A stretch of 64,000 nucleotides of DNA from Vanrija pseudolonga (lineage: Eukaryota > Basidiomycota > Tremellomycetes > Trichosporonales > Trichosporonaceae): the NCBI RefSeq assembly GCF_020906515.1, contig NC_085855.1:2046001-2110000 (forward strand). The letters are read 5' to 3'. A program made the translations under genes and the position numbers. The number at the start of each line of letters is the position of its first letter. Within the stretch, counting starts at the first letter, position 1. The notes below the pieces were generated by a model, which was not told where the DNA came from, did no database searches, and saw nothing but the letters and a program-made list of their open reading frames with translations. This document shows positions 40,720 through 51,511 of this stretch, piece after piece.

Positions 40720-43472
40720 ATGGGCTCCCCAGAGGACGGCGCGGGCTCTGAACCACTCAAGCGCCGCAGGATAACTGTACGTCAGCGCAATGACGTGGGG
40801 CTCAGACGCGCTCATCACACCCACCACAGCGCGCATGCGACAGGTGTCACCGAAGCGGGGTAAAGGTAAGCAATGACCGAGGTGACCGAGGCGACGACTA
40901 ACCGCTCGTGCGCGCACAGTGCTCGAATGGCCCAAATCCCGCAGTCTGCGGCCCGTGTGCTGCGTTTGGCTCGGAATGCACCTACAACCGCCCCGTCAAG
41001 CGCCGCGGGGTGAGTGTGGCTTTGGCTTTGGGCGCACGCGCACGCGCGCGCTCAAGCGAGGTTAAACGTACTCGTGCTCATGCTCACGCTCAGCCTGTGC
41101 CCCGCACGCTCGGAGTCCGAGCGCCGTCTATCTCGGCCGAGGGGCAGACCAACGGCCCAGATCACGGCCCAGGCAGCAGCTGGGCGCCGGATCTCGTTGC
41201 CGAGCCCCAGGTGGTCGATGCCCTCGTGGACATTTATCACCGGATCGTGTACCCAATGTGCGTGAGCGATCGAGCGTAACCGGCGGCAGTGGAGATGGGG
41301 TGGCAGGGGACAGTCAGCTTGAACGCAGCCGGCGAGGAAGGAGAGGTCCGAGGAGGGTGGGGGTCGACACCATCGTCGTCGGCAGGCCGACATTGCCGTG
41401 CCGAGGGTGCCCCATCGTTCGTGAACCGACATCTCCCCGGGAAACCGGCTACCTGTTGCATTGGTGCTTGGTGGCACAAGGATCGAGGTGTGGCAGACGT
41501 GACGAGACGAGCCCCAGAGGCGGGTCTCGACTCAGCCGTCGGCACGCCGCGATTGTCGTGCCCGAGTTGGTCATATGGCGGCTGGCTCAAGCCGGTTGTC
41601 GATCGCAGCGAGGTGCTGCTGGGGCGGGGAGCCGGGTACTCGTCGCTCAGCGGCCGATGTGGTGGCCACTGAAGCTCTAACATGCCTGAAGCCTTGCTGA
41701 CAGGCCCTCAGAATGGTCTTCTTCCACTGGCCAACCTTCTCCCGGGATGTGCGGGAAAGGCGGTACCTCCACGACCGGGCGTTCTATGCGACCACGATGG
41801 CAGTGTGTGCGATCGCTTCTGCGAGGGTACGCGACGGTGCGGACGCGATGGGTGACACAGAAGGCGGTCTGAGCCTCATGTCGACGTTGCCGGCGTCCAC
41901 GCCGCCCTCAGAGGTCTTCTACGAGGCGACGATGCGCGCCTTCCCGCGCGACCTGAGCCAGGCGCCAGACTTTGACTACAAGCGCTCAAAAATCGTCCTC
42001 GCCATGCTGTGTATCCAGTACGGACAGGTCAGGCAGCTCATGACCCACCTCCACGACTACATCACGCTGTGTGCCGCCGATGCCTTCCACCTCGAAAGCA
42101 GGTGGCCGCCAAATCTCGCAGAGACGGAGCTGCAAGAGCGGAGACGACTGGTGAGTGTGCAGACTGCGACACAAGACTGACAATCACAGTTCTGGGCAGC
42201 TTACACCATCGACGTCTACTCTGCCACCACCTGGGGAGGCATTGTGTCACACCGAGAGGCACAAAGTACAGTGCTGTACCCCGCCGAAGTATACGACGAC
42301 GACGAGATTACACCAGACGGCATAGTTCGGCTGCCCGGCCCCAACGGGCAGGAGTCTCGAGGAGTTTCATTCTTGGCTGGGTGGAACTTTACAAGCGACC
42401 TTTACCGCATCCTCGAGCACGCCCTCGACGATCTCCGCAAGCGTCGCCAACCCCTGGAGAACACCGGCCGAGTCTCGGCACTCTACGCCGATCGGAATGG
42501 GCCCTCGGCTTCGGAGGTGCTTGACGTGGTCAACAAGCTGTATGCGGACCTCCCGTCCGAGTTCAAGGGCGCCAAGGCCATGACTGGGAATCTTGAGGAC
42601 GACCGCTATGGCTACCAGGGTGAGGATGGCAAGGCGGGCAGAAGGCTGACCCTACAGCCGCCGACATCATCGTGTGTATGCAGACGGTCAAGATGGTCAT
42701 GACGGGACTGGAGGACGCCAGTGTGGAGAAGCGTTGTGCCATCGCCGGAGAATTGCTGGACGCACTATCGACTGTGCCCACGGCCTACATCCAGGCGATC
42801 AGCTCGCCTATAGTGAGTTGCACAGAAAGACAGGACCGCTGACAACAGTTGCACCACCTGGCCGGCGTCGGACACTTGCTAGGTAGCGTGATTCAGTCAC
42901 CCCTGTCACACTGGTCGTACCTCCAGGTCCGCAATGTTCTTCTCGCCCTCGCGGACCTGCTGTCGACGCTCGAGTCGACCCTGTCATTCGTCCCCGGTAT
43001 CGCCGAGAAGCTTCGGGATCACGTCTCTCGAATCGATCACTATATGACGACGGCTGCGATGGACCGGTCACGCAGAGTGGGAGTGTACCACAATGCACTG
43101 CCGCCGTCGGCGTGGACGTCGGTTCAGGGGGCGAGTAGCACCGTTTCACCATCGACCGCTTCCGGCGTGGCAGACAGCAGCATTCGCACGAGTGCGCCGC
43201 CGCCAGCCCCAGCGTCTCTCCAGTCAACCACGGTCTCGCCGGGCACCGAAAGGGGCGGCAGCTCTTGGGCTACCCCGTCCGCAGGCCCCGCGCCTGAGTC
43301 CGGCACGCAGACGGACGAGCAGTACGCATCGGTCGCGGGGATCGTCGACGACCTGTTCAAGCCGCGCAGCGGCTCGACGGGTGACGCTCAGTTCACGCTG
43401 CCGATGGACTTGCTCGTCGACTGGCCGTTTGACATGGGCGAGGCATTTGACTTTTTGGGTGGCACTGTATGA
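40720..43472 (+). CDS. Zn2Cys6 fungal transcription factor
   Basis: About eight exons, about 660 residues. The start MGSPEDGAGSEPLKRRRIT is followed by the zinc cluster ACDRCHRSGVKCSN and CGPCAAFGSECTYNRPVKRR, with six cysteines in C-x2-C-x6-C...C-x2-C-x6-C order. The fungal transcription-factor middle homology region follows, with YPIMVFFHWPTFSRDVRERR, LCIQYGQVRQLMTHL, FWAAYTIDVYSATTW and a helical C-terminal part ending in an acidic DWPFDMGEAFDFLGGTV. One intron, 41258-41711 (454 nt), lies inside the YPI/MVFFHW motif and is far longer than its neighbours (84 nt or less). The target genes are unknown. It is the closest regulator to the peptide/OPT region, about 7 kb upstream. Confidence 0.88.
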
Positions 43473-44771
43473 GTATAGACCTGGAGTTGTAAGCACTTGC
43501 ATGCATTGGGGCGTCGGGGTGTCGAAGAGACTGCTCTTCGAGCGAGGTTGGCGGTGAACTGCTGCAGTCCCAGGTGCGGCTCCACTCGGGCGGGTGGGTG
43601 CTGGAACGTTGAGCCGACGACGAGGGATCTGTGGGCACAACAGTAAACCCCACCCCCAAGATCTCGACCTGCCCAACCCCAACGGCTTGTCGCGACCTCT
43701 CGACGATGTCCCCGCAACGGCTCCAACGGCGGGGTGTAAGTGCGGTGGTCAAGGTCACAAGACCTTCCCTCAACGTCACCGCCTCGCCCGAGCTCATTAA
43801 CGCCCCACACGGCACTGACACCACGTTGGGCACTAAAGCCACACTGGGGGCACTGGGGGGTGGGGGGGAGCTGGAACTGGCTGGAGCCTGCCACGGTAGA
43901 GTTGGCAGTTTGTCAGACACGAGACACGGTGGGCAGCGGTGGTTGCGCTGCTAGGTGGGAGTGTGAACGGGGGTCCATGAGAACGACAAACCCATGCATG
44001 GACGATGCTGGAGAAAATCGGGGTTGTGTTGGGGCAGCAGCAGCAGCAGGTACCTGCTCACCAAGCACGCCAGGTGCAACCCCCTCCCTGTTGGACCGAC
44101 CAGAAAGGGAGAAATGGGGACTGGCAACGTGAATGACGACCGGCGATACGTTGTTCCCAGACCCAAGTGAACCCAAAGTTTAGTGGCCTGATCGCGACGG
44201 ACTATGCAGCGGGCGGGGTCCACCACGCGGACCGCTCGCGCGGATGCTGCTGCTGCCGGCGTCGGGGTACGGAGGTAGGTGGTTGGTCGTACCTCGAGAC
44301 GAGAGGGGGGAGGGGGGGATCGGGGCCTGGCCCGCGCGACCCGCTCTGTGCTACACGTACACGCACTGCTGTTGCTGCTCACTCGCTCGACGTGACTGTG
44401 ACGAGACCTGCGACTGCCTGCAGGCCGCGCCGCGTGCAGGCCGAGGCAATCTCGGTTGCCTAGTTGAGCGTTATTTGGTTCCTGGCGCTGGCTATATCTT
44501 GCACGGCGTTGCACAGTACAGTTGTGGTCCACACGACGGCCCGTGGGACGGGTACAGCAGGAACATAACATGCTGCACGCGTGCATCGTGCTGTTACTGT
44601 GACACGTCGTTACGAGGGATCTCGAGATCAAGCGCAAGGTTGGCGTTGAAACACGGCGACCTGGAGGGGGTGGGTGTGGGCAGCAGCAAGGTCAGCGGCA
44701 GCGTGGCGGACATGACGGCTGGCTGGAACGAACGTCATCTGCAGTTTGGTTGGTCGGCAACACCGACCAAA

Positions 44772-44792
44772 GACGACGACGACGACGACGAC
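44772..44792. repeat. (GAC)7 microsatellite
   Basis: Seven GAC units in the gene-free region. Confidence 0.85.
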
Positions 44793-45229
44793 TTGTCGGG
44801 AGGGCTACTGATGCATTGTGTGTGCACATCGGGGGCCATGACAACGGAGGGGGGACTGGCGAAGAGGCGAGGCCCATCACGGCTGGCCCGTTGGGCTGCG
44901 AGCGAGCGGGAGTGGTGAAGCGACGACCGAGGCGAGCTTACGGGCTACTGCGAGGCATGGCTGCGCTTCAGACTAGCATTCTCGGTCGGCATGGACTGCG
45001 CTCGGGCAATGCAAAGCGGCCGTGCCGTCCGTCACACACGTGCATGGCGCCGGGCACGAGGCCGTCGAGGAGCGCGAAGTGGACGAGCTCGAGAGCTCGA
45101 GCTCGAGCTCGTGCAGCTCGAGAATGTCCTCGCTCGCTCGATGGCGACAACGGAACGTCGGGGACGCCGGTGTACCCGCCCGGCGAGTGCGTCACGATGG
45201 CGTGGCATACAGTTCGGCCGACGGGGTTC

Positions 45230-45231
<2 letters not shown>

Positions 45232-45264
<33 letters not shown>
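45232..45264. repeat. (CTG)11 microsatellite
   Basis: Eleven uninterrupted CTG units, the longest trinucleotide tract in the gene-free region. Confidence 0.92.
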
Positions 45265-45266
<2 letters not shown>

Positions 45267-48200
45267 ACGGCCCCCGGCTCGCTCGCTCAACAGGCTCAAC
45301 GCTTGCACGTTTCGCACTCCACTAGACACACGGAGCATGATTAAGCGCAGGCCGATCTTAGCACGAGGGTGAAGCGGCGGGATTCTGGGGCAAGGCAAGG
45401 CAAAGGCCACGACGCAAGGGCCAGGCGGCGGCCACCAGGTACGTACCGCCAAGTTACTTGTCCGCGGCCCGCAGTCAGTTGAATAAATTCTCGCCCTCGT
45501 TAGCAGTAGCGGCCAGCCACAGCCAAGCGGCGCGGCGCGCGGAGATTGCCTGGGCCTTGGAGTCCGACATTGGCACACTGGCTCGCCCCAGGCCCACAGC
45601 CAGCCGACTGGCGCCGCGCCGTTCCGCACGTCGGGGCCGTGGCGCCAGCAGGCCGCCTCTACCCCGACCGCCCGACCCTCGACGCTAAACTCTGTTTTTG
45701 TCGCCGGGACGACGGCGACGAGCGGGAATCTTGGTTCCAGTGCCGCTGTCGTCGCCGCTGCCGCTGCCACCGCTGAGCTCGACGTAGTCGTCGTCGTATT
45801 CCGCGGATGCAGCAAGGTTTGAATGGTGAAAAGGAACCGCTACGATCAGCGAGCAAAGAAAGCTACGCGCCGCCGCCACCTAATGTCGAGCAGCCGCTAG
45901 GCGAGGCATGAGTCGTCATCTGTAAGCCGCCCCGCAGCGGCATGGGTTGCATGATGATGGCTGGCGAGAGGCGTGTGGCTGATCACGCGGCGGGTCGTCA
46001 TGACATTGCGGTGCAGCGGCGGCGGCGGCGGCGGCGAGTGGTTGGGAACTTTGATGGACAGTGCAGAACCTTGAACACAATGGTCAGGAGTCAAAGTGGC
46101 GGCATCACCTTTTGGTTTACGACACGCGAGTACCCGAACCGAGCCCGAGGGTGGTGGCCGTGGTGGCCAGTGGGTCCCAACCGCCCGGGTTGTCCCCTTA
46201 CATGACACTTTCAGGCACACGACTCGGAGGTCTCGTGTTCCTTGTCGTGTGGGTGCGAGTGTGCTGCGTGCGCTGCCGAGTGCACACCCAGGACACTGGG
46301 GCTAGGATACAGGACAGTTTGGAGAGGTTCCCGGTCGGGTGGTGTGCAGCACACAGCACACGACAAACGGCACACGGTCAGTCACCGGCACGCGCCAGCA
46401 GCGGCGGCGGTGGCGGCGGCTGGCGCCTGCAACCACAATTTTGTCCACAGACAACAAGGTTTGCCTAGCGGCTGTGTCGCATGTCTCGGACGGAAGCCTA
46501 TTGTGAGCGTATCACACACCCTATCTCTCGAGGGAGAGCGGCATACCCCGTGTGTTGCGTGTAGAACGTTCGGGCGAGTGAGCGAGCGAGGCGAGCCGAG
46601 AGCGTGACATTTGTGACGCAGACGACGACGACGACGAACCGGACACTGGCCGGCTCGCTGGCTCCACCACGCATTCATTCCGCAAGCCACACAGCACCAC
46701 CTGTGACATGACGAGGCGACATTACGACGGCATATGCTCATGCACCGAAGATCTCTCCTAGCTCCGCGCTGGCGCTGTGCGTCATCGGGGCAGATTCTGG
46801 GAGGTGATTGACTCTCGGGGCGTGCGGCGCGCGCCACTGGATCCAGCTGCTGCCAGCATCCAGCATCATGTGGACGAGAGGGCGACAGCTGCTACGACAT
46901 TGCCAGAGCACGAGCTTGCAAACAGGAGTCATTCGCCTCGGGAATGTCCTCGGCTCGGGTCAGGTTCAGGCCGCAAACCCGCCGCCGTCCACCCGCGCGC
47001 TGCCTCCTCCAACATGCACCCACCATTTTGCCCTGGTGACAGGTGTCAGGGAGGCCATGTTCGTAAGAAAAAAAGGCGGACCCAAACCTTGTATGCTGCT
47101 GGCAAACCGCCATCCTCACCAGGTCCATGCTGCCGTATACACCGGTACTTACATGGCAACGGTGCACCTTGAATTAACTTGCGGTATTTGGCCAGCGCAG
47201 CGTAGCGAGTGCTTGCGCTTGCTCCCAACTGTATCTCTGACCGAGGGGGCTACAGGCACGCACCACCGGTCTCAGCCACTGCAGTCGTCCTGGGACCTGG
47301 GCGGGGGGGCGTCGCGCGCAGGCAAAAGAGTGCACGCACAAAGAGAGAAAGCGAAAAGAAAAGACAAAAAAAGGCGCCAGTCGTCAACGAGTGTACATGC
47401 AGAGGGGGGACGAGGCCAGGCAGGCCCGAGCCGAGCCGAGGTCGCGCCACTGCGTGCGAAACATGACGGCCACCGCCACTGTCGTACCGTGGCGACAACG
47501 CGTTTACGCCTCGCGCCTCTTGGCGCTGCGCCGCGTCGTGCGCCGCGTCGCTCTACATTACAGTGCAACGACGCGTCGGGAACTGCCAACATCGCTTCGC
47601 GTGCCTTGAAACTTCATTTGCCTTGCGCCTTGCGCGCCTCTTACCCCTTGTCGTATTCCCTTTTCCCAATGGCTGACGAAAGGGAGGAGCCGAGAGATCC
47701 GCGACACTCTTCCATGCATACTTGGCACGAATGTCTCACACTGTTGCACTCTAGTGCTTCCCGCACGTCTCGGGGGGGCTCGGCGGGTGTCTCCAAGCAT
47801 GCGTAGCTGTGACCCACCTGATGGGCGACGCTGTGGCGTTCCTTGCTGTATCAGCCTAACGCGAGTGGGATGCCCAGTGGGACCTCTTAGCACCGGAGCA
47901 TTCTCTGGTCCGATCGCTAGCCTGCCTCTGCGCGGACGCGGTCCGTCTGCGTCCGCCGCCCGCTGGTGTGCGTGAATCGCATCGGCGTCTGAGCGGCACG
48001 GCACCATCGCTGCGGAGCATCCGTTCCCAGGCCAAGCAGCCAGGACGGAGGACGCCAGGAGCTAGGCGCATGAGGCACGTACCAAGGGTCATGGGTGTGT
48101 GCGGCTGCCGTCAGACTTGTTGACGGGCTGGCACCACCGCTGCCGCTGTCAAGCCGTCCCATGCCGCCGCATACTAGCACCCAGTTAGTAGCCTGCAGGC

Positions 48201-50227
48201 GGCGTGGGCCACAGCTGCCGAGACAGGCTTGGCAAGTGCAGCTCCTCGTCCACGACCACCATCACCGTCAACACCGACCGGTATGCATTTGGTTGCGTGA
48301 GGGGCCATCTATTTGAAGATGAGAACAATGCATCGCGCAGCTCAATGTCGAGATCTCGGAGGCGGGGCGTGCAAGGGTTGTTGCCATCGCCACGAGGGAG
48401 GATGAAGGTTGATGCAAGCCACGCGCGAGGGGGCACCACCTGCAGCACCTGACGACCCAACAACCCATCCGAACCCAACCCAACCCGCCAAGGCATGTCC
48501 TCTGAACAACATCGTTCGTTAGCTTGGTTATGGGACGCTGCTAGCCTCGTCCACGTCCGTCCGGCACGGCACCCATGACCCCACTCCCCGGTTCGGTCAC
48601 GCCACGCCCACCCTGTTTGAGCCGGGCCTAGTAAGGTATCCCATCAATTTAGAGTTTGTCCTTTGGTTAAGGCGACGACCATGTGGTGACCTCTCTTGTG
48701 CTCAGCGTGGTGCGCGCGCGTGCGCCTCAACGCACGCGCTCCAAAGAGTCATCACCCCGCCACCCTTCAAAATTCACAGCGTCAGCCAAGCTCGTGGGAT
48801 ATTGCATACGCGTATGCCAGCCAAGGCGCTGTGGCCGTGCGTCGTCGTCGCCGTGCACAGGCAAGCAAGGCACTTGGCTTTTTGGCAGGCTGCCTGATGC
48901 TGCTGCGGCCTCTGCTACTACCTGATATTCAGCATTCCCGGATATTCCAAAGTGTGCCAAACAGTTGCTCGCTTGATCTCTATTTCAGCATGAGCAGGTA
49001 CACATACCAGAGCTAGTGTGTCGTATTAGGCCATCATGCTGGCCCGTTCGTTTCTTACTGAAACGACGAGGCAGACCCGCTTTCGTGAAAAAAAAGGCAG
49101 AGCCAGCGCGCCGCGGCACCCCTGTGCGAGCTTTTCGGCTTACGTTGTCGCGTCCGTCCTTGGCCCCTTGGCCTTTCGGGGCTGCCCTCGGCTCTCCCTC
49201 GCCCTCCTGGCCCTCCTACTGCCTCCCTCCCTCCCCCCCCCCCGCGCCTCCGCCGTCTCCAGGCGACGAGGAACAATCTCGGACACAATGAATATTTCAG
49301 CATCCTTCGATTCCCCGCAGGTTCATCAATCCTTTACAGGCACGTGGCGTCAACTTTACCGGACCTGGGGGACCTGACGACCTTAGTCTTCTAAGGTTCA
49401 ACACACCAGGACTCGTCTTGGACTCCTAGCGGCGCGGAGGCATGGATCCTGCTGCCATCCTATGCGTCTCAGGTCAAACTCGCGGTCAGCCCGCCGCCGA
49501 CACCCATGCAACGGCGCGCGACGCGACACACACCTCCCCCCCCCTCTCCTCTCCCCACCGCAAGGTCCAAAAAAAAAAGCGCACCAAAATGACCAAACCC
49601 AACCCGTCCGCCCACCCACATGCGTGCCCGTTTTCGAACCAGCGGGCCAGAGACAGAGGTGCGCATCAGGTCTGGACCATGACCAAACTTGGAGGGACCG
49701 AAACCCGGTCCAAAGTCAAAGCCCTGCCCCTCTCGCGTCATCCACACCAGCCAACGTTGTCCTTGTCACCACGCTACGCGCCACACCTCCTTTCTCCCCC
49801 CCCTCTCCCTCCCCCGCAGCTCAAGCCGTCGTCGCCACGGCACGAAACGCACCCGATGCCCAAGCCGCTCGTGCCGCACCGTTGAGTTTGCCCATCACAC
49901 CCTCCTCTCCCTGGCGGCCAAGCTCGGTTGTCGGCCAGACTCTCCTGCCCTTCATCTCTCGGCGTCCTCTAAGGCACTGGAGCTACGTTGTGACGTTGCC
50001 TCGTCCTCGTCCTCCTGTCGCGCTCCGACAACGGCCAGGCGTCTTGGGTCAACGCCGCTCGACCAGTTCCCTTTCCTTCAAACTTACTTTATTCCTTCGT
50101 TATTCCTCTGTCCGACGCGCAAGTCGAGAGCTCGTATCCCATCGGTCTCCCCATCGTGCTACCGTCTCGCGTATTCCCTCGCAATCCCCACCGGCATCCC
50201 CTCGTGCCTCCCAACCCTCGTTAGACA

Positions 50228-50233
50228 TATAAA
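50228..50233 (+). promoter_or_regulatory. TATA box candidate for the peptide precursor gene
   Basis: TATAAA 175 bp upstream of the precursor ATG, followed by a C/T-rich leader up to the start codon. Position and leader type fit a strongly expressed fungal gene. No transcript data were available. Confidence 0.5.
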
Positions 50234-50407
50234 GCTCCTGCTGGTACCGGCCTTGTCGATCCCCATCTTCCCCGACCTAGATCCCCCATACGCGACGATT
50301 CACCTCTGGTCAATCAGCTTCACCTCTTGGTCAACCAACAACTACTCTACCCCTACCCTACCCCTACCCCTCCTCAACCTTAACTCGAACAACTTCACCA
50401 ACCTACA

Positions 50408-51511
50408 ATGAAGACCGCCGCTCTCCTTGTCGCCCTCGCCGCCTCTGTCGCTGTCGCTGCCCCTGTTGCCGACGCTGAGGCCCAGGGTGGTTTCTTCGGT
50501 GGTGGTGGCTCCGCTGGCGGCGCTGCCCGTTGGAAGCGCGACGCTGAGGCCGACCCCCAGGGTGGCTTCTTCGGCGGTGGTGGCTCGGCCGGTGGTGCCG
50601 CTCGCTGGAAGAAGGACGCTGAGCCCGAGGCTCAGGGTGGCTTCTTCGGCGGTGGTGGCTCGGCTGGCGGCGCTGCTCGCTGGAAGAAGGACGCTGAGCC
50701 CGAGGCCCAGGGTGGCTTCTTCGGTGGTGGTGGCTCTGCCGGTGGTGCCGCTCGCTGGAAGAAGGACGCTGAGCCCGAGGCTCAGGGCGGTTTCTTCGGC
50801 GGTGGTGGTTCGGCCGGCGGCGCTGCTCGCTGGAAGCGCGACGCCGACGCCGAGCCTGAGGCCCAGGGTGGCTTCTTCGGCGGCGGCGGCTCTGCTGGCG
50901 GTGCTGCCCGCTGGAAGCGCGACGCTGAGGCTGAGCCCGAGGCCCAGGGCGGCTTCTTCGGCGGTGGTGGTTCGGCTGGCGGCGCTGCCCGCTGGAAGCG
51001 CGACGCCGACGCTGAGCCCGAGGCCCAGGGCGGTTTCTTCGGCGGTGGTGGTTCGGCCGGCGGCGCTGCTCGCTGGAAGCGCGACGCCGACGCCGAGCCT
51101 GAGGCCCAGGGTGGCTTCTTCGGCGGTGGTGGCTCCGCTGGCGGCGCTGCCCACTGGAAGAAGGACGCCGAGCCCGAGGCCCAGGGTGGCTTCTTCGGCG
51201 GCGGCGGCTCCGCCGGTGGTGCTGCTCGCTGGAAGCGCGAGGCCGACGCCGAGCCCGAGGCCCAGGGCGGTTTCTTCGGCGGCGGTGGCTCCGCTGGTGG
51301 TGCCGCTCGCTGGAAGAAGGACGCCGAGCCTGAGGCGCAGGGTGGCTTCTTCGGTGGTGGCGGCTCCGCCGGCGGCGCTGCCCGCTGGAAGAAGGACGCC
51401 GAGCCCGAGGCCCAGGGTGGCTTCTTCGGCGGTGGTGGCTCCGCTGGTGGCGCCGCTCGCTGGAAGAAGGACGCCGAGCCCGCCGCCGAGGTCGAGGTCG
51501 CTGCCCAGTAA
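50408..51511 (+). CDS. Secreted multi-copy peptide precursor (kexin-processed, alpha-factor-like architecture)
   Basis: Single exon, 367 residues. Residues 1-17 or so form a signal peptide (MKTAALLVALAASVAVAA). Thirteen copies of a 17-residue core, QGGFFGGGGSAGGAARW, follow from residue 26 to 354. Copy 9 differs by one residue (AAHW). Each core is followed by KR (6 copies) or KK (7 copies), the Kex2-type site. Every spacer between the dibasic site and the next Gln consists of Asp/Glu-Ala/Pro dipeptides, 6 or 8 residues long (DAEPEA, DADAEPEA, DAEAEPEA, EADAEPEA, DAEADP), as in yeast alpha-factor precursors trimmed by Ste13. The part after the signal peptide, APVADAEA, fits the same rule. Third codon positions differ between copies while residues do not. 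The tail is DAEPAAEVEVAAQ, without a CAAX box, so it is not a lipopeptide mating pheromone. Mature products and role are inferred. Confidence 0.92.
   Translation: MKTAALLVALAASVAVAAPVADAEAQGGFFGGGGSAGGAARWKRDAEADPQGGFFGGGGSAGGAARWKKDAEPEAQGGFFGGGGSAGGAARWKKDAEPEAQGGFFGGGGSAGGAARWKKDAEPEAQGGFFGGGGSAGGAARWKRDADAEPEAQGGFFGGGGSAGGAARWKRDAEAEPEAQGGFFGGGGSAGGAARWKRDADAEPEAQGGFFGGGGSAGGAARWKRDADAEPEAQGGFFGGGGSAGGAAHWKKDAEPEAQGGFFGGGGSAGGAARWKREADAEPEAQGGFFGGGGSAGGAARWKKDAEPEAQGGFFGGGGSAGGAARWKKDAEPEAQGGFFGGGGSAGGAARWKKDAEPAAEVEVAAQ
50483..51469 (+). repeat. 13 tandem coding repeats (75-81 bp units)
   Basis: In-frame tandem repeats inside the precursor gene. There are two unit types: 27 codons (core, KR, 8-residue spacer) and 25 codons (core, KK, 6-residue spacer). 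By the dibasic site that follows each core, the order is KR (with a 6-residue spacer), KK three times, KR four times, KK, KR, KK three times. The next copy starts with Gln in every case. Confidence 0.95.

Larger units (their letters stand above)
43473..50407. other. 6.9-kb region without recognisable gene, upstream of the peptide precursor
   Basis: No open frame has convincing protein composition or a recognisable domain; the longest (46808-47806) is rich in His, Cys, Arg and Trp like translated noncoding DNA. Simple repeats are present: (GAC)7 near 44772, (CTG)11 at 45232, GGC-rich sequence near 46017, GAC near 46621. The last 170 bp are C- and T-rich after a TATAAA, as in the leader of a strongly expressed gene. 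Elsewhere in the window most gaps are under 500 bp, so this is probably a long regulatory region or holds noncoding RNA. Confidence 0.6.

Noticed and set aside
41237-41683. Antisense open frame within the long Zn2Cys6 intron
   Set aside because: No recognisable protein features; the region is better explained as an intron with good donor, branch and acceptor sites.
46808-47806. 332-codon open frame in the gene-free region
   Set aside because: Composition rich in His, Arg, Cys and Trp, no domain, no ATG at the frame start; most likely noncoding.
50408-51511. Reading the precursor as a mating pheromone of the basidiomycete type
   Set aside because: There is no C-terminal CAAX motif (the end is VAAQ) and there is a secretory signal peptide, unlike farnesylated basidiomycete pheromones.
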